Part shown: one piece after another, positions 22,264-32,733 of the stretch
Layout of the letters: every line of letters starts with the position of its first letter
Position numbering within the stretch: the stretch's first letter is position 1
DNA from: Russula earlei
Taxonomy: Eukaryota; Basidiomycota; Agaricomycetes; Russulales; Russulaceae
NCBI GenBank assembly: GCA_025769875.1
Contig: JAGFNK010000367.1
Location: 1-52,924, forward strand
DNA length: 52,924 nt
Direction of reading: 5' to 3'
Notes under the pieces: generated by a model
Told to the model about the DNA's origin: nothing
The model's input: only the letters and a program-made list of their open reading frames with translations
The model's database searches: none
Position numbers and translations under genes: made by a program

Positions 22264-23625
22264 ATGCCTGATAACCCTCATCAGCAATGGGTACAATGGC
22301 GACGCCAACGGCACCAACGGCTCTATGTCATGTTAAATATGTCAACTGTTCTCCTACTTTGCTGCCAAGCATTACTTGAGCTCCTTGAACCCCTCTATCG
22401 TCCTCCTATCCCATATCACACATCTTCATACACTGGGGCTAAGTGGGTTGAGGACCTACTCACTGGCCATCCAGAGCGCATTCGGACTGAGCTTGGGGTG
22501 CATAAAAAAGTATTTATCATCCTCCAGCGGATCCTCCAACGACTTGGTATCTCATCATCACGACACGTCCAAGTCGAAGAACAAATTGCTATCTTCCTTT
22601 ATACAGCTGTCACAGGGCTGCCATCGACACATGTCGGAGAGCGTTTTCAGCGGTCACCCCGCACCATTTCAAAGTAAGTATCTCTCAGGTTTCTTTCAGA
22701 TGTCGTCTGATGGATAGCTAGGTATTTTAAAAAAATTCTAGGCGTTCTCTCGAGCCCTCCCTTCTACACCACATTTGTGCGCCTTCCTGATGCCGATTCA
22801 CCCCCTCACCCCTTCATCCAAAGCAACCCCAAATTCTTTCCATTTCTTAAGGACGCGCTGGGTGCTATCGATGGTACACATATCGACTGTTTTGCCACTG
22901 CTGCAGAGCGTGATGCGGCAAGGAACCGCAAAGGAGGTCTCACGCAGAACTGCCTCGTGGGATGCTCATTCGACCTCCGCTTCACCTACCTGCTGACTGG
23001 TTGGGAGGGTTCCACTGCTGACGCGACACTTTTTCACGCAGCACATCATTCTGATCTTCGTGTCCCAAGGGGGAAGTATTATCTTGGTGATGCGGGTTTT
23101 GCCTCGTCAGATGTACTTCTCACCCCTTATCGAGGCGTGCGGTACCATCTAGCTGAATGGGGCCGTGCTCGCACAAGGTGAGTCTTTGTTGTCTTACTTT
23201 CAAGTTGTCTTACTGATGTTTGTCCTAGGCCACGCACACCCAAGGAGCTGTTCAATTTGCGTCATGCCCAAGCTCGCAATGTCATTGAACGCATTTTTGG
23301 AATTCTCAAGCGGCGTTTCAAGATTCTCTCACAACCCCGCGAGTATGACATGGGAGTTCAAGCACGCATCCCATGTGCGCTCGCAGCACTTCACAATCTT
23401 ATTCGCGCATATGACTCTAGGGAGATTGGCACCTTTGACGACCAAGTGGCTGACCTCCAGATGGACGCACAAGAAGAGGAAGCGCTGGCTGGTGAACTTG
23501 GAACAGGCCCTGTGACGCAGCGTGAGAGGGAGCGAGCAAATATCAGGTGAGATAAAATTGCTGATGACATGTGGGAGCAGTATCAGAGAATTCAGAGGGA
23601 CCGCGCAGAACGTGTTATTGAATAG
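22264..23625 (+). pseudogene. Harbinger DDE_Tnp_4 transposase
   Basis: The start ATG is at 22264. Exon 1 runs to 22673 (helix-turn-helix-like VEEQIAIFLYTAVTGL, GERFQRSPRTIS). An intron 22674-22741 leads to exon 2, but joining these sites gives a one-base phase error, so either the splice differs or there is a frameshift. A 51-nt intron 23178-23228 is clean. Catalytic DDE residues are visible: ALGAIDGTHID, YYLGDAGFASS and NVIERIFGILKRRF. A TGA at 23548-23550 follows NIR; the same frame continues DKIADDMWEQYQRIQRD to TAG at 23623, so TGA probably replaced CGA. Cut-and-paste activity of this copy is doubtful. Confidence 0.85.
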
Positions 23626-24197
23626 TATTTTTTTCAAAAAAAGATTTTCCATTTCCTCTTCAAAAATCTCTCGCTCCGCGTGCATGGATCCTGGGCCCTA
23701 CAGTATGCCTCGGCAACATTCAGCGGACACAAGCGGACTGAGTCAGTTCCCAGTCACGGCTGCAATCACAATACGCGAATATGCAAATCACAAGCGAATA
23801 TGCAAATCACAAGTGAATATGCAAATCACAAGCGAATAAAAACTCATATTAAAAAAAAACCTATTAGTTTATCATATATGCGATGTCACTTATATCACAC
23901 TGGTCACACCAGTCACTCCCGGAAAATCCCGAAATTCAAGTTCAAGTTCGAAGTTCAAGAATTCTCGGTTGGTATCATGGGCCTTACATTTTGAAGGAAA
24001 CTGTATATCCCTACACCATTACTTGACTTATACTGTAAACACTATACACTTCCACCCTATGCTACTTTGCTTCTGTCTTACACCTCATATTCCTGCTAGT
24101 CCCCTCAAAATACTCAAGAGTTATTGCCTCCAGACCATCAATCTTGCACACAGTTCTTAAAAAGTAAGAACCATCCTTGTAATGCTTCAATAAATGT

Positions 24198-24703
24198 TGT
24201 AAGGTGAGCCATATCGCTGGCCTCGGAACCACGTGCGGACCGCGCGCGATGCGTGACGCTCGACCTCCTCCCACACCTTGCCTCCTTCCTTGCATTGCAT
24301 TGCCCAGTCCTCGCCACCGACCACGTGCACACGCCACGCCTCGGCACACGCGACGCGTTCGCATCTCAGGCCTTTCACCATGGCCTCGACTGTCTCGACC
24401 AGTCTCGATTCTCTTTCATGCCTATCTCCCTTTCATGCCTCTCATCCTTAGTACTTCTCTCCTGTATATAAAACACCTAGCTACTCTGTAGTAGAAAAAA
24501 GAAGAAGAATACAGTCTTCTTGAGTTCCCCTTACCTTCAGTCAGAAACTTCCGCGCACGAGTGATCTTGCTCTCCTCTCCTCTCCTTCTCTTCTCTTCTC
24601 CCTTCCTCCTCCTTACATTCCTCTTGCTCTTGGGTCAAGACAACCGTCTTTGGATCGCCGTCCAGCCCCACGAACTCTGCGCGCCCTGGTTTGGCTCGCT
24701 TCA
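24198..24703 (+). repeat. 5' LTR of gag-only element
   Basis: 506 bp. TATA box at about 24456, hairpin motif at 24481-24494. A CT-rich leader-like stretch (CTCTCCTCTCCTTCTC) precedes the LTR end. Confidence 0.9.
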
Positions 24704-25154
24704 ACTGGCTGCCCCAGTGAGGCTGGATCTGTGTTGACCTGAGACCCCCGTCTTCCCCGCCCCCTCGTTTAGGTTGCCTTGGGCAACCCGGCTTAGGAGC
24801 AAGCCCCTCCACCCTCGCAACTAGCGCGACCGCAATCGCAGCTACTCCCATCCACCTCGCCCTTTCACCCTTCGCCTCGCTCCCTATCCGTACCAGCCAG
24901 CACCGCATCCACGCGCACGCCCACTCGCGCAGTCCTCAACCTCGCCCACTTCGTTCGCCTGCGAACCCGCCGCCAGTCCACCAGCCAACCGCCATCACAG
25001 CCCCGCGCACTGTCGTCTCATTCCCTCACCTGCCGCCGGCTCGTCAATATCGCCTGTAGCTGCCGCGGCCTTCACCTTCACGCCCACGCACGCTGCTTCA
25101 TCGCCCACACACTCCCTTGATAGCCAGTACCGCCCGCCGCTGTACCAACGCGCC

Positions 25155-27776
25155 ATGTCATCGCATTCCGATGCCTCTACCTATTTCCGCCGAGCGCCGA
25201 GGCTCAACGGCTGCCCCTTCTGCGCCCAACCCGGCCACGGTGTCCGATGGTGCACGATTGCCGAGGAGTACTGCCGCACCGGCCGCATCGTCATCCGCAA
25301 CGCCCGCCTCCACCTTCCAAATGGGCAACCCATCCCCAACAGCAGTAACGGACGCGGATTGAAGGACGCCGTCGACGCCTGGCTCGCCGCCAACAGTGCC
25401 GAAGTCTTCAGCTACCCGGCCACACTCACAGCGCCCACACCAGTCGCACTCCCCTCATCCCACCATCCGCTTTCGTCGCGCAACGCATCCGTCAGCACGC
25501 CGACCCAGCTCCGGTTCCTCCAACGGGAACTGGACGACCTCATCACCTCCTCATCTAGACTACGCATGCGCAACCAAGAGGATGTATCCGAGTACTACCG
25601 GAACTTCAGGGCAATATGCGAGCCCCTCATCCACGCGCGCCACCTATCCTACGAAGACTGTGACGAGTCGTTCTGGTTCGGACTCCACCCGGATGACCGC
25701 TGGATGGTCTCCCGACGCCTCGGTCCCTGGAGCGTGGACGAACGGCTACGAGACTTTGTCGAGTTCCGAAAGGTATTCGATACACTGGTCGACATATTCT
25801 CTCAACATCCTCGAGACATACAATGGGAGCGTGATTTCGGGTTTCCCAGGCGAGACCCCCGACGCGACTTCGTATCCGAAACCCTGGAACAGGAGAGCCG
25901 CCAGCCCGTCGCCTTCACGCCCACCACCGCCGTCGCCCCAGCTTCGTCCTCTGCCGCAACCACTGTCCCCACGTCACCAGCTTCCACCGCCATCTCTCCG
26001 TCGCCCGCAGTCGTCATCGACTCCACCTCAGTCTCGCCCACCGTCATATCACCACCATTGCCAGCCGTCGCCTCTACGTCTCCCGTCTCCGTCCCTGCGG
26101 TTCCCACCTCGTCCGCCGTTCCCGTCACTTCGTTCACCACCGCCATCTTCGACTCACCAACTGTCATCGCTTTGGCCCCACCTGCCTCCGCCGTCCCAGC
26201 ATCGCCCGCATTCGCCATCGTCGCCACGTCATCTGCCCCCGCCGCCGTAGCCTCAGCGGCGACATCGCCTATCGCCACCTTCCCCGTCTCTGCCCAGCCA
26301 GCTCCCGCGCCCTCAGTGTCGCCTGCTGTGGCCACTGTCTCAGCTCCATTTACAACCACCATCTCAGCCTCGCCCACCGACGTTTTAGCGCCACCAGCCA
26401 CTTCAGCCCTCGCAGCCTTGTCTGCCACCCCCGCCTTCGTCTCATCCGCTCCCACGCCTTCAGTCTCGTCTGTCGCCTCGTTCGCCGCCACAGTAGCCTC
26501 AGTCATGCCAGCCGCCGACTTCGCGTCCGTCTTAGCCTCGCCCGCACTCGTCAGTTCAGCCCAGTTCGCCGTATCGCCAGCATCATCAGCCGCCGCCACC
26601 GTGCCCCTAGTCTCTGCCATGCCTTCAGCCCCAGCCGTCTCAGTCTCAGCCGCCGCCTCAGTTTCGTCAGTCTCGCCCGCCGCCTCGATCCTTGCTCAGT
26701 CAGCCGCCGCCGCCGCGCCCCCAGTCTTGCTAGCCGTCGCCCCTACCGCTCCCGTCTCGCGCTTGCCGCCCACGCTCCTGCTTCCCGACCACGCCACCAT
26801 CTCGTATCCGCTAACCGCCGTCTCGCCGCCACGCCTCGTAAAAGACGTTAACGAGGAACAAATAGAAGAACGCCACGAAGAATCGGATAACGAAGAACAC
26901 GCCGCCGCCTCGGAGAAGCAGAAGCCGCCGCCATCACGAGCCGTTCGCCGACACATCCCAGTCGACGCCTCAGCAGCAGCAGCAGCAGCAACTGCAACTG
27001 CACCCAGCATCACCTCAAAAGACCAAGAAGGCCCCGAACTCGAACTTAACCACCACGCACCACCGCAGAAGGAGCAGCAGCCACCGCCACGCCGCCGCCG
27101 TAGGAGAAGCCGCCGCCGACGTCAACAACACACTGCACGCCGCCTCCAACGTCGCCTCCCCGTCCGTTCGCGCGCTCTCACTCACGTCTGCTGCCGCCAC
27201 CTGCACTGGAGACGACCCCGCCACCGCCGTCGTAAGACGACAAATGCTACCACCGCGCAAGCCGCCACATGCATCCTCCTTCCCCAGTCCTCGCCACCCA
27301 CGTCTCTGTCTACGAACTCACGCTCGCCGCCGATGCCTCCGCTTCTCGAGCACGCCCCGCCCCATCTTGTCTTGCTGCGACGCCCACCCCCTTTGCGACG
27401 ACGAAACCACGCGTGTTCAAGGTTGAAGACTCACTCAAGAAGGTTTGACTGGGGACAGTCAAAATTTCAAGCCCCTGGGAGGTGTAAGGTGAGCCATATC
27501 GCTGGCCTCGGAACCACGTGCGGACCGCGCGCGATGCGTGACGCTCGACCTCCTCCCACACCTTGCCTCCTTCCTTGCATTGCATTGCCCAGTCCTCGCC
27601 ACCGACCACGTGCACACGCCACGCCTCGGCACACGCGACGCGTTCGCATCTCAGGCCTTTCACCATGGCCTCGACTGTCTCGACCAGTCTCGATTCTCTT
27701 TCATGCCTATCTCCCTTTCATGCCTTTCATCCTTAGTACTTCTCTCCTGTATATAAAACACCTAGCTACTCTGTAG
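25155..27776 (+). CDS. Gag-like protein with N-terminal CCHC zinc knuckle
   Basis: An 873-codon uninterrupted frame from ATG 25155. Residues 20-33 are a CX2CX4HX4C knuckle (CPFCAQPGHGVRWC) followed by a conserved-looking NARLHLPNGQPIPN segment seen in basidiomycete gag-like proteins. Residues of about 115-230 are a helical domain (LRFLQRELDDLI, VSEYYRNFRAICEPLIHARH, WSVDERLRDFVEFRKVF), probably the capsid-like part. Residues of about 250-560 are Ala/Ser/Val/Pro low complexity, followed by an acidic patch and an Arg-rich tail. The stop at 27774-27776 lies inside the 3' LTR, in the hairpin motif. A knuckle at the N-terminus instead of the C-terminus is unusual for gag. Confidence 0.75.
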   Translation: MSSHSDASTYFRRAPRLNGCPFCAQPGHGVRWCTIAEEYCRTGRIVIRNARLHLPNGQPIPNSSNGRGLKDAVDAWLAANSAEVFSYPATLTAPTPVALPSSHHPLSSRNASVSTPTQLRFLQRELDDLITSSSRLRMRNQEDVSEYYRNFRAICEPLIHARHLSYEDCDESFWFGLHPDDRWMVSRRLGPWSVDERLRDFVEFRKVFDTLVDIFSQHPRDIQWERDFGFPRRDPRRDFVSETLEQESRQPVAFTPTTAVAPASSSAATTVPTSPASTAISPSPAVVIDSTSVSPTVISPPLPAVASTSPVSVPAVPTSSAVPVTSFTTAIFDSPTVIALAPPASAVPASPAFAIVATSSAPAAVASAATSPIATFPVSAQPAPAPSVSPAVATVSAPFTTTISASPTDVLAPPATSALAALSATPAFVSSAPTPSVSSVASFAATVASVMPAADFASVLASPALVSSAQFAVSPASSAAATVPLVSAMPSAPAVSVSAAASVSSVSPAASILAQSAAAAAPPVLLAVAPTAPVSRLPPTLLLPDHATISYPLTAVSPPRLVKDVNEEQIEERHEESDNEEHAAASEKQKPPPSRAVRRHIPVDASAAAAAATATAPSITSKDQEGPELELNHHAPPQKEQQPPPRRRRRRSRRRRQQHTARRLQRRLPVRSRALTHVCCRHLHWRRPRHRRRKTTNATTAQAATCILLPQSSPPTSLSTNSRSPPMPPLLEHAPPHLVLLRRPPPLRRRNHACSRLKTHSRRFDWGQSKFQAPGRCKVSHIAGLGTTCGPRAMRDARPPPTPCLLPCIALPSPRHRPRAHATPRHTRRVRISGLSPWPRLSRPVSILFHAYLPFMPFILSTSLLYIKHLATL

Positions 27777-27988
27777 TAGAAAAAAGAAGAAGAATACAGT
27801 CTTCTTGAGTTCCCCTTACCTTCAGTGAGAAACTTCCGCGCACGAGTGATCTTGCTCTCCTCTCCTCTCCTTCTCTTCTCTTCTCCCTTCCTCCTCCTTA
27901 CATTCCTCTTGCTCTTGGGTCAAGACAACCGTCTTTGGATCGCCGTCCAGCCCCACGAACTCTGCGCGCCCTGGTTTGGCTCGCTTCA
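27483..27988 (+). repeat. 3' LTR of gag-only element
   Basis: 506 bp, near identical to 24198-24703. The gag frame reads through its U3 and stops at 27776. Confidence 0.9.
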
Positions 27989-27989
27989 A

Positions 27990-28953
27990 TGTCATGAACC
28001 ATTCTCCGGAGAGGGCCCTTGAAGGACCCTTCCTTATGAGAGAAAACCCAGCCTCTATGGTGTCACCCTGTTCACACGAGCAAAAGGGGTGAGTAGAGGT
28101 GTCCACAATATCGCGCATGTATTGTCGCACAAGCAATTTTCGGCACAATCAACATACAACAAGCCCCACTTAATGGCAACCCTTTTAGCAATAAAGGACA
28201 GTGTTATGGCCTTCCTAAGGACCCTTTAGGACGACTCTAGGTGCCCTACAATAAGCACTGACACAGTATCAAAGACCCTACAACACATTATTAGACTAAC
28301 TCTAATAACTATAGAACGAACTATAAGGCAATGCTAAGGACCTTAATAGAAGTATTAGGGTCGACTCTAAGGACCCTAATAGAACTATATAAGGGGCCTT
28401 ATAAGATAACACTATTCCCTAAAGCAAACTACAAGTCCTCAAATAACTGGCCCTAAACTAACTAACAGAAAATGAATCAGGTGCTTGCACATGTACTAAA
28501 GCAGTGAACACATGGACAATGAAGGCTCTTACTCATCAAGAGAAGCCTTCTTACTCAGCAGCTTACTGAGCATGACTGAGCATGCTCAGTAAGCACCCTC
28601 CGACTTCTTACTCATCACACTATTGTGCTTGATAACAAGGTTATGACTTGTTCCCTATTTAGCAGCTCTCTTGTAGTATATAAGCGCTCAATAAAGTAAC
28701 GGACAGTCCTCAGACTGTCCATTTGTTTATGGCACTCTCTATCCCTGGGATCCTCTTTAAGGACCATCCCCTTGTGACCATTCTGGCCTCTTCCCTGCAT
28801 ACCTGCTCAACTCTACCAGTAACTATACCCCTTTGGTATTTGTTACTGCTTTGGACTCTGCTCCTTGCCCACACCGTCTTAGACATCTATTGACTTGTCT
28901 TCAAGCTTACTCCTTGCTCTTGAACTGGATAGTTCAACAGTGAGTCTTGACAA
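27990..28953 (+). mobile_element. Solo LTR, family A, copy 2
   Basis: About 964 bp, TGTCATGAACC..GTCTTGACA. Its true first three bases also lie at 24195-24197, because the gag-only element inserted there and duplicated ATGT. The family A target duplication ATAAA is at 24190-24194 and 28954-28958. TATATAAGCGCTCAATAAAG at about 28677 gives the direction of transcription. Confidence 0.9.
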
Positions 28954-31561
28954 TAAACATTGAATAAGGTTTTGTCTTCATCTTAACTAAAGTGGCTCAA
29001 TGAATATGAGTTAGAAGAAGACAAAGAAGAAGATGCTATCACCAGACACATCTTGAACATAAATCATTATCCGACCTGGACCTCCACTGCATTCCCTGTC
29101 GCCAGTTTAACCACCCTACATGATGTACCAGGAATTGAACCCCCTCACGAAAACTTTCCCCATCTGGCTGTCAAAGAATTCCTTGAAGTCTTACCATTCA
29201 GACAACTCTTAAGCCATGACAAACACACATTATATCTTGAAACCCTTAGTTTACTTCTGCCACCAGCATGACAACAATTACTGTATTGGCACCTTGCTCA
29301 AGCAAAGAACATCCAAGGACAACCAGTAGAATACTGATCCCTGCATTCCAGTGAATTGAACCTCTGGACTAGAATCATCCAACTGTGTCACCACTTTATT
29401 ATTCATTCCCTAATAACAGGATATTGCCTGTTCTATCTGGCCTGGACCTACATCAGTTTCTATCATCTCACCATCCAATTCTACCATCTTGTTAAGATCT
29501 GCTTGATCTTAAATACTGACTCTAGTGAAAGAGTTGCTTGATATAGTTCAAGCACTAGACTTTGAATCCTTTGATATTATCTCAGGAAGAATAAGTGTAA
29601 GAGATGAAGAGGGCCTCTTTCACTTAGAGTGGTGACTTGGTATGGAAGAAAGTTGATAAGGTGAATTCCTTGTAAAAGAGTAAGTTGAGCGTAAGGGCTC
29701 AACTCTCAATAAACTTGAGTATGTATACAATATCTCAACAACAGCTGATCCAATTTGTACAAAACTTGGGGAGCACATAGCTGAGATCCAGTAGTATCCA
29801 AAAATGTAGACCTCAATTTGAAAGCATCAGAAATGACTCACATGTGAGTCATTCTTTCCTAGTATCTGTCATCAATCAGTAAGCAATCACTAAGCATCAG
29901 TCATCCTATCAATCAGCGATATCACTAAGTATCAGTCAGCAAATCAGTAAGCAACAGTAAGCAGGAATGAGTAAGCAAGCATAGGTAAGAAAGCAGGCAG
30001 GAATGCAAATTGAATCCTAACACATCTACCCCTCAACAGAATACAAAGAGAAAACCAGTCTTATGTTCAACTTGCCATTGTACCAGGAATACACAACACC
30101 TTTGACTGGGAAACTAACTCTTGGCTATATAATGCAGACTACAACCAACCTTGGGCAATTACCAGCCTAGACACCTCAAATGCTGGTCCCCCTGCATATT
30201 ACTTGGTTCCAGCAACTCTAGAAACATCAAGTTTCATCCCTCAACCACTCATGCTGATTCAAACCACTGTCCCAACCAGCCAAGAATGTTGGTCTGATAG
30301 TACCAAGGACACTGAGTCAAATCTGTGGATAGCAAGGTGTAACTGCAAAACAGGATATTGCACATGTGGCTATTGACCAGATACACCCCCTACCCCTGAC
30401 AGTATTACCATGTGGACACCAGGAGATTATCACCTCCCATTTCAGTAAACCTGGCTCCTCAACACAGAAGACGTGCATTGTCCCAGCAAGCTCTCTCTAG
30501 AGAAACAGTTCCCAATGCAAGAGGATTCCTTGTTGAATAACCATCGCCTCCTACTCTCCCTGACACCTATGTACCTTTGTTTACAAACCATATTCCTACA
30601 CCTGTCATACCTTCCCAACCTTTTGCATCACCTCTCATCAAATCCCCTGACAGTATTAATATTAGGAATACTGACTTACATTGCTACTTACCAGAACAAT
30701 CTTTCTTAGCTATAAATTTACCTACATGTTCAAAGAGAGAATTGCTTGAATTCAAGAGCTATTGTACACAAGCTTGGCATCTATGAACAATGAACTTTGT
30801 AGTCTATCAACACGCCACCAGAGAAATAAATGGCTTTGCCATCTCACCAGCAGAATTTGAAGGATATCTGTGGAAAACCTGAGTGGTCCTAACACAAAGC
30901 AGTATCACCAAAGAGTACTCCTGAATCCACTTAAGAAAACACCAAGGAAGACCAGACACTATTTGACTGAAACCAATCTACACCATAGCATATCCTTGGA
31001 ACAATGGCCATTGGACTATAACTGCCATCTAATTCTATGAGCACTAGGAGGAATCTGACCCCAGATGAAGAAGATCTTGTCCCACTTGTATTTGAAAGTC
31101 TAGGCTACAACACCCAAGATCACCATTACCGAGGAAAGTTTGCTGGAGTAGCTATCATCAGCCATGGAAATCTTGCAGAACCTTGATTATACAAAGACAA
31201 TAATGACAAAGTCACCATTGCACAACTTAAAGCAGGACTTACAAGAGCAGAAAACATTCAAGACTTTAACCCATTAGACCTCACAGGGAGTTGTTCTAGA
31301 AAACATTGGATTTACTACAACAACAAAGAAGTTGATTTCACTGCCAGAGAGGAGCATGAAGTCAGCACTATCCTAGGCACTGCACCAAGTGTCCAAAGCA
31401 CTACCCTAGGACCTTCTACCTGAAGAAACACTCAACAACCCACTCCTCATACAGTTAGCAGCGCTCCACAAACTGTCCCTTGAGCACTTACCCCAACTAG
31501 AATCCAACTACAAGGCTCAGTTCCACCCATTGTTACAGCTGCAACAACCCAGAACCCCACC
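28954..31561 (+). pseudogene. Family D leader protein, second part
   Basis: Coding-like sequence resumes after the A LTR (ELEEDKEEDAITRHILN, then PGIEPPHENFPHLAVKEFLE) and continues past the F solo LTR (SYVQLAIVPGIHNTFDWETN, TTVPTSQECWSDSTKDTES) to about 31430. A second copy at 46025-47118 has the same protein in better condition; comparison shows TGA here for CGA there (PA-stop-QQL versus PARQQL; GY-stop-PD versus SYRPD). There is a Cys cluster (WIARCNCKTGYCTCGY). No known domain. It lies upstream of gag in the same orientation, so it is a leader ORF or an N-terminal extension of gag. Confidence 0.6.
29490..30022 (-). mobile_element. Solo LTR, family F, copy 1
   Basis: 533 bp, TGTTAAGATC..CCTAACA, with the 5-bp duplication CATCT (29485-29489, 30023-30027). 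Ignoring it restores the leader frame shared with the copy near 46410. The 3' part is made of AGTAAGC/CAGTCA-type short repeats. Orientation is inferred from the related copy at 44756, whose minus strand has TATAAATAG. Confidence 0.9.
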
Positions 31562-32180
31562 ATGTCTAATGATCCACAACTTGTAGGAACCTTCCCAGAA
31601 CCCTTTGATGGAAAAGCTGACAGTGCAGAAGCCTTTTGGGTGGCCTTGGCCAATTATTATTAGATCAATGATGACTCCTTTCCAGATGAAAGCAAGAAAG
31701 TTGCCACTGCATTAACACACTTCAAAGCAGGAACTCCTGCCAGGGCATGGGCTCAAGAACAAACCACTGAAGCCATGGCTTGAACAGTAGCAAACTACAG
31801 GTCAGGGATGACTTCAAGAAAGCTTTTTCCAATCATTTTATCCCTGCAGAAGCAGAATTGGCTTCTGATAACACTATGCATACCTATTATCAAGGAAAGC
31901 TACCATTTAATGAATGGTATCAGAGATGGTCACACCACACATCATGAGCCACCACTGATGAAAGAACAAAGATGTATGCATTCAGAAAAAACATCAATCC
32001 AGCCCTACATCAAAAGATATTGGGGATTACACCAGCACCAACTACACATGCAGCCCTGGTCAAAGCAGCAAGAGAATTTGACAACCTATTCCACCTATAT
32101 AATTCCACAGCCTTTCAAGGAGGACACTCTCAAGTATGCACCTGAGGATTAAACAGTCAAGGATCAGATAGCCTGCTGGA
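31562..32180 (+). pseudogene. Family D gag (Retrotrans_gag domain)
   Basis: Starts MSNDPQLVGTFPEPFDGKAD, a typical Ty3/gypsy gag opening, and continues ESKKVATALTHFKAGTPARA. After a frameshift near 31800 it reads DDFKKAFSNHFIPAEAELAS, YYQGKLPFNEWYQRWSHH and ALVKAAREFDNLFHLY. In-frame stops at about 31661, 31781, 31946 and 32146 show decay. The zinc-knuckle end of the same gag is at 36530-36680, on the other side of the T2 insertion. Gag would form the virus-like particle shell. Confidence 0.85.
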
Positions 32181-32720
32181 AATTACTGTCATTTTCACGT
32201 GACATTGCACTTGCCATTTTTGGATGTCATTTCAAGTGTAAAATCAAAACTGCTATATCTCAACAGCTTCTCAACAGATTGCCCTGAAACTTTGACAGTA
32301 GAACCTTATATACTGTATCTATGTGCAGCTAAAATATGGGAGCATAATATTCAGTTCTTGAAATGTCGATTTTCAGGTGCTGACATGGGTGCAAAACTTT
32401 GAACTGCCATATCTCAACTGTTTCTCAATCAATTGACTTGAAACTTCGACAATGGGATCTCATGTACTGTATCTAGGTGCAGCCCAAGAGTTGGGGTCTA
32501 ATTCTTAGTTCTTGAAGTTTTGATTTTTGGGTGTGATCCAAGTGCGAAATTTCGAACTGCCACATCTCAACCATTTCTCAATAGATTGCCTTGAAACTTG
32601 GACAGTAGAACCTTATATACTGTGTCTAGGTGCAGCCAAAATATGGGAGCCTAATGTTCAGTTCCTGAAGTTTCGATTTTTGGGTGCCGATCTGCATGCA
32701 AAATTTTGGACCTGCCATAT
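32181..32720 (+). repeat. T2 left inverted arm
   Basis: Inverse partner of 35978-36516. Internal tandem units of about 155 bp start near 32250, 32402 and 32561. Confidence 0.88.
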
Positions 32721-32733
32721 CCATATGATCCCT

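Larger units (their letters stand above)
20516..23983 (+). mobile_element. PIF/Harbinger transposon
   Basis: 3,468 bp with terminal inverted repeats of about 217 and 223 bp (20516-20732, 23761-23983) starting GGCCCATGATACCAACC, and the TTA target duplication typical of PIF/Harbinger (20513-20515, 23984-23986). The inverted repeats contain two (left) or three (right) tandem copies of a unit of about 19 bp with CGCTTGTGATTTGCATATT. It carries two plus-strand genes, a Myb/SANT-like protein and a DDE transposase, the usual pair for this superfamily. Confidence 0.95.
19729..24189 (+). pseudogene. Family D leader protein, first part (split by Harbinger)
   Basis: Coding-like sequence follows the D 5' LTR. 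The clearest frame (19985-20437) includes LPEGFLDCALCTAFQFHPHQ and ELNLGPFGICFSVGVYAPD. After a stop at 20437 the frame continues as AYKRSIALSLVHNFLDGHLA to 20512. Across the Harbinger insertion it resumes at 23987 (FEGNCISLHHYLTYTVNTIH) and runs to about 24160. It is not a known gag. It reads as the N-terminal portion of a large unknown protein upstream of gag in this element, continued at 28954. Function unknown. Confidence 0.5.
24198..27988 (+). mobile_element. Young gag-only LTR retrotransposon
   Basis: Two 506-bp LTRs (24198-24703 and 27483-27988, TGTAAGG..GCTTCA) differ at about two positions by eye. The 4-bp duplication ATGT flanks it (24194-24197, 27989-27992). One long ORF lies inside and there is no protease, RT or integrase, so mobility would need enzymes from a partner. 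Each LTR has a TATATAAAA box and the hairpin CTACTCTGTAGTAG just downstream. A possible primer site TGGCTGCCCCAGTGAGG starts 2 nt after the 5' LTR. It inserted 3 bp inside a family A LTR. Confidence 0.88.

Noticed and set aside
25396..26250. A 284-codon plus-strand ORF and a 272-codon minus-strand ORF (26620-25802)
   Set aside because: Both are shadows in other frames of the 873-codon gag-like ORF in GC-rich, low-complexity DNA.
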